Positions 16,850 to 25,138 of a stretch of 35,922 nt of DNA are shown here, piece after piece (position 1 is the first letter of the stretch; each line of letters begins with the position of its first letter). The translations under genes were made by a program, and so were the position numbers. Under the pieces are notes generated by a model. The model did not search any database and was not told the DNA's origin. It was given only the letters and a program-made list of their open reading frames with translations. The DNA is taken from the NCBI GenBank assembly GCA_009699705.1, contig WLNQ01000004.1, positions 1-35,922 on the forward strand, given 5' to 3'. This stretch comes from Actinomycetota bacterium (GTDB lineage Bacteria > Actinomycetota > Actinomycetes > S36-B12).

Positions 16850-17890
16850 CTACATAAGTGAGCGGAGTTTTTCAACCGTAGCCACAGGATCCACGCCCAC
16901 CGGAATCGTGATGTCCAAACTGGTGACTCCGGATTCTTTATAGGCGGCGAGGCGCTCGGCAACGAATGATGCTGGGCCGACCAGCGTTGCTTGATCTAGC
17001 CAAGCTTGGGGAACAGCCGCTGCCGCTTCCTCGCGCTTGCCTGTGAGGAAGAATTCCTGAATCGCTAGGGCTTCGTCGACCCACCCCATGCGCTGGGCGA
17101 GATCGTTGTAGAAGTTCGCATTTCGAGCGCCCATGCCGCCTACATAGAGGGCAATGTGATTGCGCATCCCTTGCAGCAAGGCATCACGATCCAAATCGTC
17201 GCCAATAGCGACCGTGGTGTTCGCCACGATGTCCAGTTTAGGTAGCTCCGCTGAACGTTTTGCCAGGCCTGGAGCTAGAGCTGCCCCAAATAACTGGTCC
17301 GCCTGTTCTGGAACCCAAAAGAAAGGCAGCCAGCCTTCAGCGATCTCCGCTGTGGTTTCTACTGACTTATCGCCGATTGCGGCAAGGTAGATTGGAACGT
17401 TGGAGCGATCGGGCTTATTAATGAGCTTCAGTGGCTTGCCAAGGCCAGTTCCACCGTCTTCTTTGGTGATGGGCACGCGAACGGTATCGCCGACAAACTC
17501 AACAACTTCACGTCCGACAATCTTGCGAACGATTTCAACGACTTCCTTGGTCCGGGTGAGCGGCTTTGAGTACGCCATCCCGTGAAAACCTTCAACAACC
17601 TGAGGTCCGGAAGCGCCAAGACCGAGGTGGAAACGCCCCCCACTGAGGTGATCACAGCCCGCTGCAGTCATCCCCAAGACTCCTGGAGTGCGGCTGTACA
17701 CATTCAAGATGGCGGTGCCCAGTCCGATGGTCGTCGTTTTTGCTGCCAGATATCCGATGGCGGAAACAGCATCGAAGCTGTAGGCCTCCTGCAGCCAAAG
17801 CAGATCGAGCCCGGCCTTTTCGAGATCTTGAATCGTTGGGGTGAGCGCTACAACGTCCTTGGTGTAATCCAAGGTATATGACAAACGCAT
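16850..17890 (-). CDS. LLM-class, F420-type oxidoreductase
   Basis: 346-aa luciferase-like (TIM-barrel) protein. Family blocks are DLLWLQEAYSFDAVS, TTTIGLGTAILNVYSR and GGRFHLGLGASGPQVVEGFHG, with the C-terminal VGPASFVAERLAAYKESGV. In actinobacteria such proteins mostly use coenzyme F420, although FMN-dependent members exist and motifs alone do not settle it. ATG 17890 is supported by GAAAGG 7 nt upstream. It lies between an MFS gene and module B on one minus-strand unit. A role in reducing or oxidising an acyl-CoA or ketone intermediate is plausible; the M. tuberculosis sterol regulon contains a similar-sized member (Rv3520c, from memory) with unknown reaction. Confidence 0.87.
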   Translation of the reverse strand: MRLSYTLDYTKDVVALTPTIQDLEKAGLDLLWLQEAYSFDAVSAIGYLAAKTTTIGLGTAILNVYSRTPGVLGMTAAGCDHLSGGRFHLGLGASGPQVVEGFHGMAYSKPLTRTKEVVEIVRKIVGREVVEFVGDTVRVPITKEDGGTGLGKPLKLINKPDRSNVPIYLAAIGDKSVETTAEIAEGWLPFFWVPEQADQLFGAALAPGLAKRSAELPKLDIVANTTVAIGDDLDRDALLQGMRNHIALYVGGMGARNANFYNDLAQRMGWVDEALAIQEFFLTGKREEAAAAVPQAWLDQATLVGPASFVAERLAAYKESGVTSLDITIPVGVDPVATVEKLRSLM

Positions 17891-17925
17891 GAAGAAACCT
17901 TTCAGACGAGGTGCGTGGGCTAACT

Positions 17926-19203
17926 CTAAATGCCAAATCCCAATTCATTACTTCGACGTTCAAGTTTTCGCATAATCTTCGGCCGCAGCGCGAAGCTCAC
18001 GAGAATTGCCACGATGCAGCCATAGGCAATGACGACCCGCATGGAGGTCTGTTCGGCAATAAGCCCAGCGAGCAGCATGCCAAGGGGGACTGTTCCACCG
18101 AGCGCAGTCATCCACAGACCCATAAGATGCCCGCGACGCTCAAGAGACACATGGGTTTGGGCAGTTGCATTGAGTGAAACAATCACCATTTGGTAGGAAA
18201 TCCCGAGCAGAAAAATAATCGGGTAGGCGATCCTGGCCTCGTGAGCAAACACCAATACACCCAGCATGGAGATCACGCCGATCAAACCACATTGGATAAC
18301 GCGGAACTGGTCTCGCTTCACGAGAATGGTGCTGAGGGCGATGGCTCCAGTAACGGCACCGCCACCAAGACACGCGTAGAGCCAACCATAGCTCGGACTC
18401 TTAACATCGATCCCAAAATCTTGGCCAGCGATGGTAGGCAGTTGATAAAGGAAGGTCAAAGTAAGGAAGGCTAATGACAGCACACTGAGAATAATCCGCC
18501 GCACATAGGGATCCTGCTTCATCATCAGGATTCCCCCGCCTATCCCGGATTCGGCACCCGAAAGTTTCTTGCGCGGAGGAAAACGGATAAAGAAAACGGC
18601 AGACATAATGAAGGAGAAACTGGCCGCGTTAAGCAGCATCACACCAGAGGCCCCGATTATTGGGAAAAGGATTCCACCAATTGCTGGCCCGATAACCCGA
18701 GCCATGTTCATCTGCGTTGAGTTCAAGGAGACTGCAGCGCGAAGATTCTCTGGCCCAACAAGGCTTGGTACTGATGATCCCCAAGCAGGCCCGATCAGCG
18801 CGTTACCGATTCCCACGCCTAACACACACGCAAAGGCTGATGGGAAATGAAGTTCAGGGGCGCGTAAAACAAACGATAAGGCGATGACACATACAACCTG
18901 CCAGCTCTGCAGGATCAAAAGGTACTTGCGAACATCAAACTTATCGGTCATCCAACCGCCGACGATCGGCAAGAAAAGCATTGGTCCAAGTTGCGCGAAG
19001 GTAATGATACCAACATAAAGCGGCGATCCAGTTTGGCTAAAGATGTATGCGCCAAGAACGATGGTTTGCATCCAGGTGCCAATTTGCGACAGGAATGAAC
19101 CGATGAGCATGAAACGAAAAGCCCGCACCTTCAGAGCAGATCTGGCAGTACCAGTCTGTTCTGGGCGCGGGCTAGTCGAAGAAGCCACAGGGTGTGAACT
19201 CAA
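17926..19203 (-). CDS. MFS transporter, MFS_3-like family
   Basis: 425-aa membrane protein with about twelve segments. The opening (ALKVRAFRFMLIGSFLSQIGTWMQTIV) and GGWMTDKFDVRKYL loop resemble the MFS_3/enterobactin-exporter branch, distinct from the tandem MFS pair at 2578-5009. The start is TTG 19203, whose TTGA overlaps the stop of the upstream acyl-CoA dehydrogenase, so translation is coupled. It ends with a basic tail (RPKIMRKLERRSN). Transport direction and substrate are unknown; export of a toxic or surplus intermediate is one possibility. Confidence 0.85.
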   Translation of the reverse strand: MSSHPVASSTSPRPEQTGTARSALKVRAFRFMLIGSFLSQIGTWMQTIVLGAYIFSQTGSPLYVGIITFAQLGPMLFLPIVGGWMTDKFDVRKYLLILQSWQVVCVIALSFVLRAPELHFPSAFACVLGVGIGNALIGPAWGSSVPSLVGPENLRAAVSLNSTQMNMARVIGPAIGGILFPIIGASGVMLLNAASFSFIMSAVFFIRFPPRKKLSGAESGIGGGILMMKQDPYVRRIILSVLSLAFLTLTFLYQLPTIAGQDFGIDVKSPSYGWLYACLGGGAVTGAIALSTILVKRDQFRVIQCGLIGVISMLGVLVFAHEARIAYPIIFLLGISYQMVIVSLNATAQTHVSLERRGHLMGLWMTALGGTVPLGMLLAGLIAEQTSMRVVIAYGCIVAILVSFALRPKIMRKLERRSNELGFGI

Positions 19204-21341
19204 CGAATCAAAGGATCTCTAGGCATTCCCAGGATTCGTTCTGCAATTACATTTCGACTGATTTCAGATGTTCCGCCGGCGATCGTTAAGGAGCGGTTGA
19301 ACACGTACTGGTAGGTGATTGGCCCGTTTTCTCCATCAACGCCACCGTCTCCAAGGAGCTTCATCGCGAGTTCAGTTGACGACTGAGCAAGTTCTGAAAC
19401 GAGAACTTTGGTGATGTTGCCTTCGGCACCTGGTCCGGAACCGATGACTGCGCGAGTTGCCGCGCGAAGGTTAAGCAAACGGATGACTTGTTCGTGCGCA
19501 ATCGTTTTTCCGACTTCACGGTCATGACCGATGTCTGTCTTCACGCCACCAGGAAGAAGTTCGATGAGATCGTAAGCATCGATGCCATTGCGAGATTGCC
19601 CGCCAATGGTTACGCGTTCGTTGCCAAGTGTTGCGCGGGCTACTGCCCATCCGTTGTTTATGTCGCCAACGACATCGGCATCGGGAACGAACACGGCATC
19701 GAAGAAGACTTCATTGAACATCGTGTCGCCGCTGTTTTCGCGAAGCGGACGAATAGTGACACCTGGAGCATCCATTTTGATCACCATCGCGGTGACACCC
19801 TTGTGCTTTGCGGCATCTGGATCTGTGCGCACAGTTGCCAATCCGAACTGGCAGTGTTGGGCGCCGGAGGTCCAGACCTTTTGGCCATCAACCTGCCAGC
19901 CGCCTTCAACTTTGATTGCCTTGGTCGAAACGGCTGCAGCATCTGAGCCTGCACCAGGCTCAGAGAACAGCTGGCACCATACGGTTTCGCCGAGCATTGC
20001 CGGACGAAGCCAACGTTGCACCTGCTCTTCAGTTGCCAACTGTGAAAGCGTTAAACCAACCCAGCCAGTGATACCAAGGTTTGGCACCTTGATATCCGTG
20101 AATTCTTCTTCGATCACAATCTGTTCGATTGCAGAAGCCTGACGGCCCCAAGGCTTGCCCCAGTGCGGAACCAAGTAGCCGGATTCAAAGAGCACCTGGC
20201 GACGGTCAGCTTCAGCTGCTGCGTGATAAGCAGCAACAGCTGCTTTGGCTTCAGCACGGAAACTCTCTGCTTCCTCGGGAAGATCAAATGCGTACACCCG
20301 TTGGTTGCCATTGGCGCTAAAGGCAGTGAGGTCAGCGGCTGCATCGTCAGAGTTTCCGAACAGCACAGCTAATGCTGCGGCGCGCTTGAAGTAAATATGC
20401 GCGTCGTGAACCCAAGTGAAGCCGATACCTCCATGAATCTGAATGTTCTTGCGAGCATTGAATTCGTAGGCAGGAAGTGACAACGCAGCGGCGGCAGCAG
20501 CAGCAATAGGGCCACGCTTTGGATCAAGACCTGTGCGGGCCGCGTCCCAAGCAAGTGCGGTAGCCATTTCGGTTTGAATCAACATGTTCGCGCAGTGATG
20601 CTTAATCGCTTGGAATGTTGAGATCGTGCGACCAAACTGTTCGCGGATCTTTGTGTATTCCGTTGCCATTTCAGAAGTGACTCGTGCGCCACCGGATGCT
20701 TCAGCGGAAGCCAGCACCCGCCCGATGCGGTGTGCGAGTTCGCCGCCGCCAACGATTACTTCAGCATCAACGTTTTTGAGTTCAACCTTTGCATTACGAC
20801 GGCTTGAGTCGATGGATGTATTCGCAGTGATGGTCACGCCGCTTGCGTTAGCTGCAACGATCACAAGATCATTGCCGACAACAAAGGCGAGGTGCGTTGC
20901 AAGTTCAGCCGAGGTCACTGCCTTTGCTGAGCCGCTGACCTTGCCGCCAGCGAGTACGAGATCTGAATGCAGTGCGAAACCTGCGACCGAAACTCCCTCT
21001 GCAAAGCTGGGAAGAAGTGATGTCTGCTGAGCGGCAGAGCCGGCAGCTGCAATCGTTGCAGAAGTGACCACCGTTGTGAGGAAAGCTCCTGGTGCGCAAA
21101 CCCGACCCAGTTCCTCGACCACGATGGCGAGTTCTTCAAGGCCGTAACCCTGACCGCCCACATTTTCAGGCAGGTGGAGGCCAAACATGCCGTTGTCTTT
21201 GAAGGCAGACCAATAGGCGGGTGTGACTTCCTTGTCAGCATCCAAAGTTGCGCGAGCCTGGGCTACGCCACCGTTGTCAGCAAGCAGTGAGCGTGCGACA
21301 TCAGCCAGCGAGCGGTGCTCTTCGGTAAGCGCGAGGGACAT
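19200..21341 (-). CDS. Fused two-domain acyl-CoA dehydrogenase (FadE34-like)
   Basis: 713 aa, about twice the normal dehydrogenase length. The N-terminal half is beta-type (LHLPENVGGQGYGLEELA, KIREQFGRTISTFQAIKHHC, IHGGIGFTWVHDAHIY). The C-terminal half is alpha-type (CQLFSEPGAGSDAAAVST, VDGQKVWTSGAQHC, TLGNERVTIGG with Glu575 in the base helix, GGTSEISRNVIAERILGMP). FadE34 (ChsE3) of M. tuberculosis, with a 711-aa fused architecture, desaturates bulky sterol-derived C24-type CoA esters. ATG 21341 behind AAAGGAAG is preferred over a TTG five codons upstream. It appears to be the first gene of the minus-strand unit running down to 15171. Confidence 0.9.
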   Translation of the reverse strand: MSLALTEEHRSLADVARSLLADNGGVAQARATLDADKEVTPAYWSAFKDNGMFGLHLPENVGGQGYGLEELAIVVEELGRVCAPGAFLTTVVTSATIAAAGSAAQQTSLLPSFAEGVSVAGFALHSDLVLAGGKVSGSAKAVTSAELATHLAFVVGNDLVIVAANASGVTITANTSIDSSRRNAKVELKNVDAEVIVGGGELAHRIGRVLASAEASGGARVTSEMATEYTKIREQFGRTISTFQAIKHHCANMLIQTEMATALAWDAARTGLDPKRGPIAAAAAAALSLPAYEFNARKNIQIHGGIGFTWVHDAHIYFKRAAALAVLFGNSDDAAADLTAFSANGNQRVYAFDLPEEAESFRAEAKAAVAAYHAAAEADRRQVLFESGYLVPHWGKPWGRQASAIEQIVIEEEFTDIKVPNLGITGWVGLTLSQLATEEQVQRWLRPAMLGETVWCQLFSEPGAGSDAAAVSTKAIKVEGGWQVDGQKVWTSGAQHCQFGLATVRTDPDAAKHKGVTAMVIKMDAPGVTIRPLRENSGDTMFNEVFFDAVFVPDADVVGDINNGWAVARATLGNERVTIGGQSRNGIDAYDLIELLPGGVKTDIGHDREVGKTIAHEQVIRLLNLRAATRAVIGSGPGAEGNITKVLVSELAQSSTELAMKLLGDGGVDGENGPITYQYVFNRSLTIAGGTSEISRNVIAERILGMPRDPLIR

Positions 21342-21429
21342 GTTGCTTCCTTTCAAAGTTCAAAGATCAGGAGACTTCAAGAATATTAGCGGAATTGTAC
21401 AACTCTTTAGCCCAAATGACTCAGAAAAG

Positions 21430-21467
21430 TCTGATGGCCCAATCCAAGGTCGGATTGGGCCATCAGA
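21430..21467 (-). terminator. Terminator after the second CoA-transferase
   Basis: Perfect 16-bp inverted repeat (21430-21445 and 21452-21467) with a 6-nt loop, 13 nt after the CoA-transferase stop. On the minus strand it is followed by a short T-run (CTTTTC); nothing similar follows on the plus strand. It isolates the 21480-22712 gene from the dehydrogenase unit below, which therefore needs its own promoter in 21342-21429. Confidence 0.87.
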
Positions 21468-21479
21468 ACTGTTCGTGAA

Positions 21480-22712
21480 TTAGGTGACTGCGCCTGCAAT
21501 CTTCATCTCAATGAGTCGTTCCATTGAAATACCAAGCTCGGTGAGAACCTCGTCAGTGTGCTCAGCGAACTGAGGCGCACGGGTCAGGGTTGGGTTCTCC
21601 TCATCGAAGAGCACTGGGTTGGCAATAAGCTCGCGAGTCTTACCTTCAGCGTCGACAACCTTGGCGACTAAACCATTGGCTCGAATTGAAGGATCCTGGC
21701 TGATATCCCAGAAGTCAGCGACAACTGCCCACTGGCCATCTTGCTTACTTAGGGTCGTCTTGATCTCTTCGAGAGTCAAAGTGTTGAAGAGTGCCTTGAC
21801 CATCTCGCGACCGTCATAACCGTTGGCAACAATGGTCTCTGCGTTGCTGAAGCGCTCGTCTGCCTTCCACTCCGGCTTGTTGAACACATCGCAGAATCCT
21901 GGCCAGTAGGCGCCTGGCTGGAGCATGGTCAGCATCACAAACTTGCCATCACCAGTGCGGTAGGCGCCAGTCAATGGGTTACCTGGAGTGCCGGCAACTG
22001 GAAGTGATGGAGGAGGAGTAGGTCCACCGAGCAACATTGCCAAGTTGGAACCAAATTGAGTAGACCAGGCACCCACACCGAGAAGGGAGACGTCAACGAC
22101 GGCCGCTTCACCAGTGGTTGCGCGCTTGTATAACGCGGCCGCGACGCCGCCGGCGATGGTCATGCCACCAGCGTTATCGCCGTAAGCACCTGTTGGCATT
22201 GCGGTGAGTTCTTCGGCATCTGCCCAAGTGGTTGCGCGAGCTGCGCCGGAACGAGCCCAGAAGCCAGTTGAGTCGTAGCCGCCCTTTGCGCGCTCTTCGC
22301 CCTTGTTACCAAAGGCAGTTCCACGCACGTAGATGATGTTTGGGTTCAGTGCCTTGATCTGGTCGACGTCAATTCCCATCTTGATGCGAGCACCAGGCAG
22401 GAAGTTCGTGAGGAAAACGTCGCTGTTCTTCACGAGTTCAGCAAGGACTTCTTGAGCTTCAGGCTTGGTGAGGTCCAGGCCGATACTGCGCTTGCCACGG
22501 TTGGGTCCCTCCATGATTGGAAAGAAAGTTGAGCCGGGCACGAGGGCATCCAGGCCCATGACCCGAACTAATCCGCGCTGGGCGTCGCCGGTGACAGCAT
22601 GCTCAACCTTGATGACCTCAGCACCCCAGTCAGCGAGTACCGCTCCAGCTGCAGGGACAAAAGTGAACTGCGCGATCTCAAGGACGCGCACCCCCTTCAT
22701 TGGACCAGTCAT
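21480..22712 (-). CDS. CaiB/BaiF-type (class III) CoA-transferase, second copy
   Basis: 410 aa. MKGVRVLEIAQFTFVPAAG and LADWGAEVIKVEH form the family N-terminus; GPNRGKRSIGLDLTKPEA follows; TGAYGDNAGGMTIAGG puts the catalytic aspartate at residue 179. It aligns with the 1358 gene but is clearly diverged. An upstream extension to 22796 is open, but ATG 22712 has a perfect AAAGGAGCG and gives the standard start. It is monocistronic (terminator at 21430) and divergent from an amidohydrolase across a 216-nt region with repeated palindromes, which suggests shared control. Confidence 0.9.
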   Translation of the reverse strand: MTGPMKGVRVLEIAQFTFVPAAGAVLADWGAEVIKVEHAVTGDAQRGLVRVMGLDALVPGSTFFPIMEGPNRGKRSIGLDLTKPEAQEVLAELVKNSDVFLTNFLPGARIKMGIDVDQIKALNPNIIYVRGTAFGNKGEERAKGGYDSTGFWARSGAARATTWADAEELTAMPTGAYGDNAGGMTIAGGVAAALYKRATTGEAAVVDVSLLGVGAWSTQFGSNLAMLLGGPTPPPSLPVAGTPGNPLTGAYRTGDGKFVMLTMLQPGAYWPGFCDVFNKPEWKADERFSNAETIVANGYDGREMVKALFNTLTLEEIKTTLSKQDGQWAVVADFWDISQDPSIRANGLVAKVVDAEGKTRELIANPVLFDEENPTLTRAPQFAEHTDEVLTELGISMERLIEMKIAGAVT

Positions 22713-22752
22713 GAACGCTCCTTTAATCAATCGGACTTTGGAAGGCCTCACC

Positions 22753-22763
22753 GTAATGCTTTC
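22753..22763. promoter_or_regulatory. Outlying GTAA-N3-TTTC operator-like site
   Basis: GTAATGCTTTC, one mismatch from GTAA-N3-TTAC, lies 41 nt upstream of the CoA-transferase start. It sits within a longer ACCGTAAT (22750-22757) that is repeated in inverted orientation as ATTACGGT at 22849-22856. Confidence 0.35.
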
Positions 22764-22842
22764 GGTAGGGGCTTCGCCAGACTTTAGCAACCTCAAAAAA
22801 AATCGAGAAAAAAACCCGAAAACCCTCTTGCGGGAATTTATA

Positions 22843-22865
22843 GTAAGTATTACGGTAACTGTTAT
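22843..22865. promoter_or_regulatory. Tandem palindromic operator candidate, (GTAA-N3-TTAY)x2
   Basis: GTAAGTATTAC at 22843-22853 and GTAACTGTTAT at 22855-22865 are two dyads in direct repeat with 12-bp period, 64 nt before the amidohydrolase start. The central TTACGGTAA is also a palindrome. A possible -10 box TATAGT (22839-22844) overlaps the first half-site. The layout fits binding of two repressor dimers (TetR- or GntR-like) controlling the divergent pair; the regulator itself is not in the window. Confidence 0.5.
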
Positions 22866-22928
22866 CGGTCAACGCCGACCTGGTTCTGCCTCTATGAATG
22901 AACCATCCCTGTCTGATGAGGAGTAAAA

Positions 22929-24071
22929 ATGCTCGAAAAGGACGTACAGATCATCAGTGTCGATGACCATGTCATCGAACATCCAAATGTTTGGCAAGAT
23001 CGCCTTCCAGCGAAGTTCAAAGAAGCAGGCCCGAACCTGGTTCGTGATGCCGTCAACGGTGACCACTGGGTCTTTGAAGGCGAAAAAGCAGGCAACTTCG
23101 CACTGAACGCAGTTGCTGGCCGAGCAAAAGAAGACATCGCAATGGACCCACGTTCATACGACGACATGCGCGATGGCTGCCATGACATCCATGAGCGCAT
23201 CAAGGACATGGACATCGAAGGTGTTCACGCACAATTGAACTTCCCAAACATGCCTGGGTTTGCAGGAACTACTTTGGCTATGGCCAAGGATAAGGAACTG
23301 GGACTTGCTTGCGTTCAGGCATACAACGACTGGATCCTTGACGAATGGTGCGCTCCGTACCCAGAGCGTCAGATTCCTTTGATGATCATGCCTTGGTGGG
23401 ATGTTGACCTGATGGTCAAGGAAATCCACCGCACGGCAGACAAGGGCGCGAAGAGCTTCACCTTCGTGGAACTTCCACACAAGTTGGGTCTGCCTTCTTG
23501 GCACACTGATCACTGGAACCCAATGTTGCAGGCTTCACAAGAGCGCGATATGCCAATCAGCATCCACTTTGGTTCCGGCGGAGCTCCTCTGGGTGTTTCT
23601 CAAGAAGGTATGTCGACGAACTTCACTATCGGGATTTCACTCTTTGCACTGAACTCAGCAATGGCCACTGCAGAACTGCTTTTGTCACCTGTATTCCACA
23701 ACTACCCAGGTGTGAAGTTCATCCTGAGTGAAGGTGGAATCGGCTGGGTTCCTTACATGCTCGAGCGCATCGACTACGTCTGGGATCGTCACCGTTGGTA
23801 CAACGACGTCAACCGCGAAGTAAAGCCTTCTTCATTGTGGAAGACCAACATGTACGCACCGTTCATTTACGACGATGCCGGTATCTTCTCCCGTCACCTC
23901 ATTGGTATCGAGAACATCATGTTTGAGTCTGATTACCCTCACTCAGACAGCAACTGGCCACACACCCGCAAGATGCTCGAAGAGTCCCTTGCCAATGTGC
24001 CAAATGATGAAGCTCGTTTGATCGCAGAAGGAAATGCTCGTCGCGTGTACAACTTCCCACGCGTCAGCTAA
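22929..24071 (+). CDS. Amidohydrolase-2 family metal-dependent hydrolase or decarboxylase
   Basis: 380 aa of the ACMSD / gamma-resorcylate decarboxylase-like branch. The N-terminal metal motif is SVDDHVIEHP (His14 and His18, instead of H-x-H), the mid-protein metal His is His213 in SIHFGSGG, the SEGG segment (ILSEGGIGWVPYML) follows, and the C-terminal Asp is in FESDYPHSDSNWP. Family members hydrolyse or decarboxylate (hydroxy)aromatic and cyclic acids with Zn or Mn. Start ATG 22929 follows GAGGAG. It is monocistronic, with its own terminator and an operator-rich promoter. Similar genes are common among actinobacterial acyl-CoA clusters, but their reaction is seldom known, so no substrate is proposed. 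Confidence 0.85.
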   Translation: MLEKDVQIISVDDHVIEHPNVWQDRLPAKFKEAGPNLVRDAVNGDHWVFEGEKAGNFALNAVAGRAKEDIAMDPRSYDDMRDGCHDIHERIKDMDIEGVHAQLNFPNMPGFAGTTLAMAKDKELGLACVQAYNDWILDEWCAPYPERQIPLMIMPWWDVDLMVKEIHRTADKGAKSFTFVELPHKLGLPSWHTDHWNPMLQASQERDMPISIHFGSGGAPLGVSQEGMSTNFTIGISLFALNSAMATAELLLSPVFHNYPGVKFILSEGGIGWVPYMLERIDYVWDRHRWYNDVNREVKPSSLWKTNMYAPFIYDDAGIFSRHLIGIENIMFESDYPHSDSNWPHTRKMLEESLANVPNDEARLIAEGNARRVYNFPRVS

Positions 24072-24087
24072 TTCTCTACACAGAATC

Positions 24088-24131
24088 AAATGCAGTGCCC
24101 GGATTTTTCCGGGCACTGCATTTTTCTTTTT
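24088..24131 (+). terminator. Rho-independent terminator after the amidohydrolase
   Basis: Sixteen-bp perfect stem (24088-24103 with 24108-24123) closed by a TTTT loop and followed by a T-rich tract to 24131. Starts 17 nt after the stop. Confidence 0.93.
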
Positions 24132-24211
24132 AAAGCGGTTGCAGGAAGTGCGAAGGATCCCTAACGTGCTGAATGAATTCTCAGACAAAACTGCTGTTGG
24201 ACGGAGCACCC

Positions 24212-25138
24212 TTGAGTAACGCACTGCCACTCGCTGGCCGAGTCACGTTGATTACTGGCGCTGGAAGAGGAATTGGTCGAGAGCATGCGCTTGCGTTTGC
24301 TCGACTCGGCTCCGCAGTCGTGGTCAATGATTTTGGTGGGGCCGGTGATGGCAGTGGTGGATCACATGAACCAGCCGAGCAGGTCGTTGCAGAAATTCAA
24401 GCGATGGGAGGGCAAGCGGTAGCTCAATTTGGCGATGTTTCCGATCCCAAATGTGCCCAGGAAATGGTTGAGATCGCACTACGCGAATACGGTGACATTC
24501 ACACATTGGTGAACAATGCGGGGAACCTTCGTGACAAGACCATCCTGAACATGGCAGTTGAGGATTTTGAGTCGGTTATTAATGTGCACTTGAAGGGCAC
24601 GTTCTTAACAACTCAAGCGGTTGGACGCTATTGGAAAGATGCGGTCAAAGAAGGCAAGGCCCAAGATCCTCGAATCGTGAACACCACATCGGGTAGTGGA
24701 CTCTTTGGTAATTTTGGGCAAGGAAACTATTCGCCGGCCAAAGCCGGAATTGCCGCATTCACAATCGTCACTTCTTTGGAATTCGCAAAGATGGGCGTGC
24801 TCGCAAACTGCATCGCGCCTGTAGCGAAAACTCGCTTACTTGGAACTGTTGGTACACCAATGGAGCTAAAAGAGGGCTACGACCCGTTCAATCCGGCATA
24901 TATTTCCAACGCAGTGTCGTGGCTTGGTGGTCCGGATTGTTCAGTGACCGGACGAGCCTTCAGTGTCGTTGGTGGATACATCGGTGTTGCTGAAGGTTGG
25001 CAGATAGGCGCGACCGTGTTGAACGAAGATGGACCGCTCACGTACGAAATGATTAATGAGCGACTGCCAAAGGCAGTTGCTGATTCTAGGCCGAATGCGT
25101 CGCCAGGAGCCTCGCATCCATTTTCAATGCGAGGTTAA
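24212..25138 (+). CDS. SDR of the multifunctional-enzyme-2 type (Hsd4A-like)
   Basis: 308 aa from the chosen TTG 24212, which has GGAG five bases upstream and gives MSNALPLAGRVTLITGAGRG, the usual spacing to the cofactor loop; ATG 24173 would add 13 residues and lacks a good Shine-Dalgarno. Blocks are TGAGRGIGREHALAFARLG, VVVNDFGGAGDG, LVNNAG and the catalytic serine/Tyr/Lys region TTSGSGLFGNFGQGNYSPAKAG. TSGSGL-GNFGQ-NYS-AK is characteristic of 17beta-HSD4/Hsd4A-type 3-hydroxyacyl-CoA dehydrogenases. Its stop overlaps the MaoC start (TAATG), reproducing as two genes the dehydrogenase-plus-hydratase pairing of eukaryotic MFE-2. Confidence 0.88.
   Translation: MSNALPLAGRVTLITGAGRGIGREHALAFARLGSAVVVNDFGGAGDGSGGSHEPAEQVVAEIQAMGGQAVAQFGDVSDPKCAQEMVEIALREYGDIHTLVNNAGNLRDKTILNMAVEDFESVINVHLKGTFLTTQAVGRYWKDAVKEGKAQDPRIVNTTSGSGLFGNFGQGNYSPAKAGIAAFTIVTSLEFAKMGVLANCIAPVAKTRLLGTVGTPMELKEGYDPFNPAYISNAVSWLGGPDCSVTGRAFSVVGGYIGVAEGWQIGATVLNEDGPLTYEMINERLPKAVADSRPNASPGASHPFSMRG

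Noticed and set aside
19582-20142. 186-aa open frame opposite the fused dehydrogenase
   Set aside because: Composition typical of an antisense shadow (Ser/Thr/Pro-rich), no domain, and the opposite strand carries clear catalytic motifs.
21342-21429. A sigma-70 promoter for the fused dehydrogenase from TAATAT on the minus strand
   Set aside because: No -35 element at suitable spacing was found by eye; a promoter is expected here because a terminator lies upstream, but its position cannot be given.
22713-22796. N-terminal extension of the second CoA-transferase
   Set aside because: ATG 22712 has a perfect Shine-Dalgarno and gives the family-standard start; the extension covers the operator-like region.
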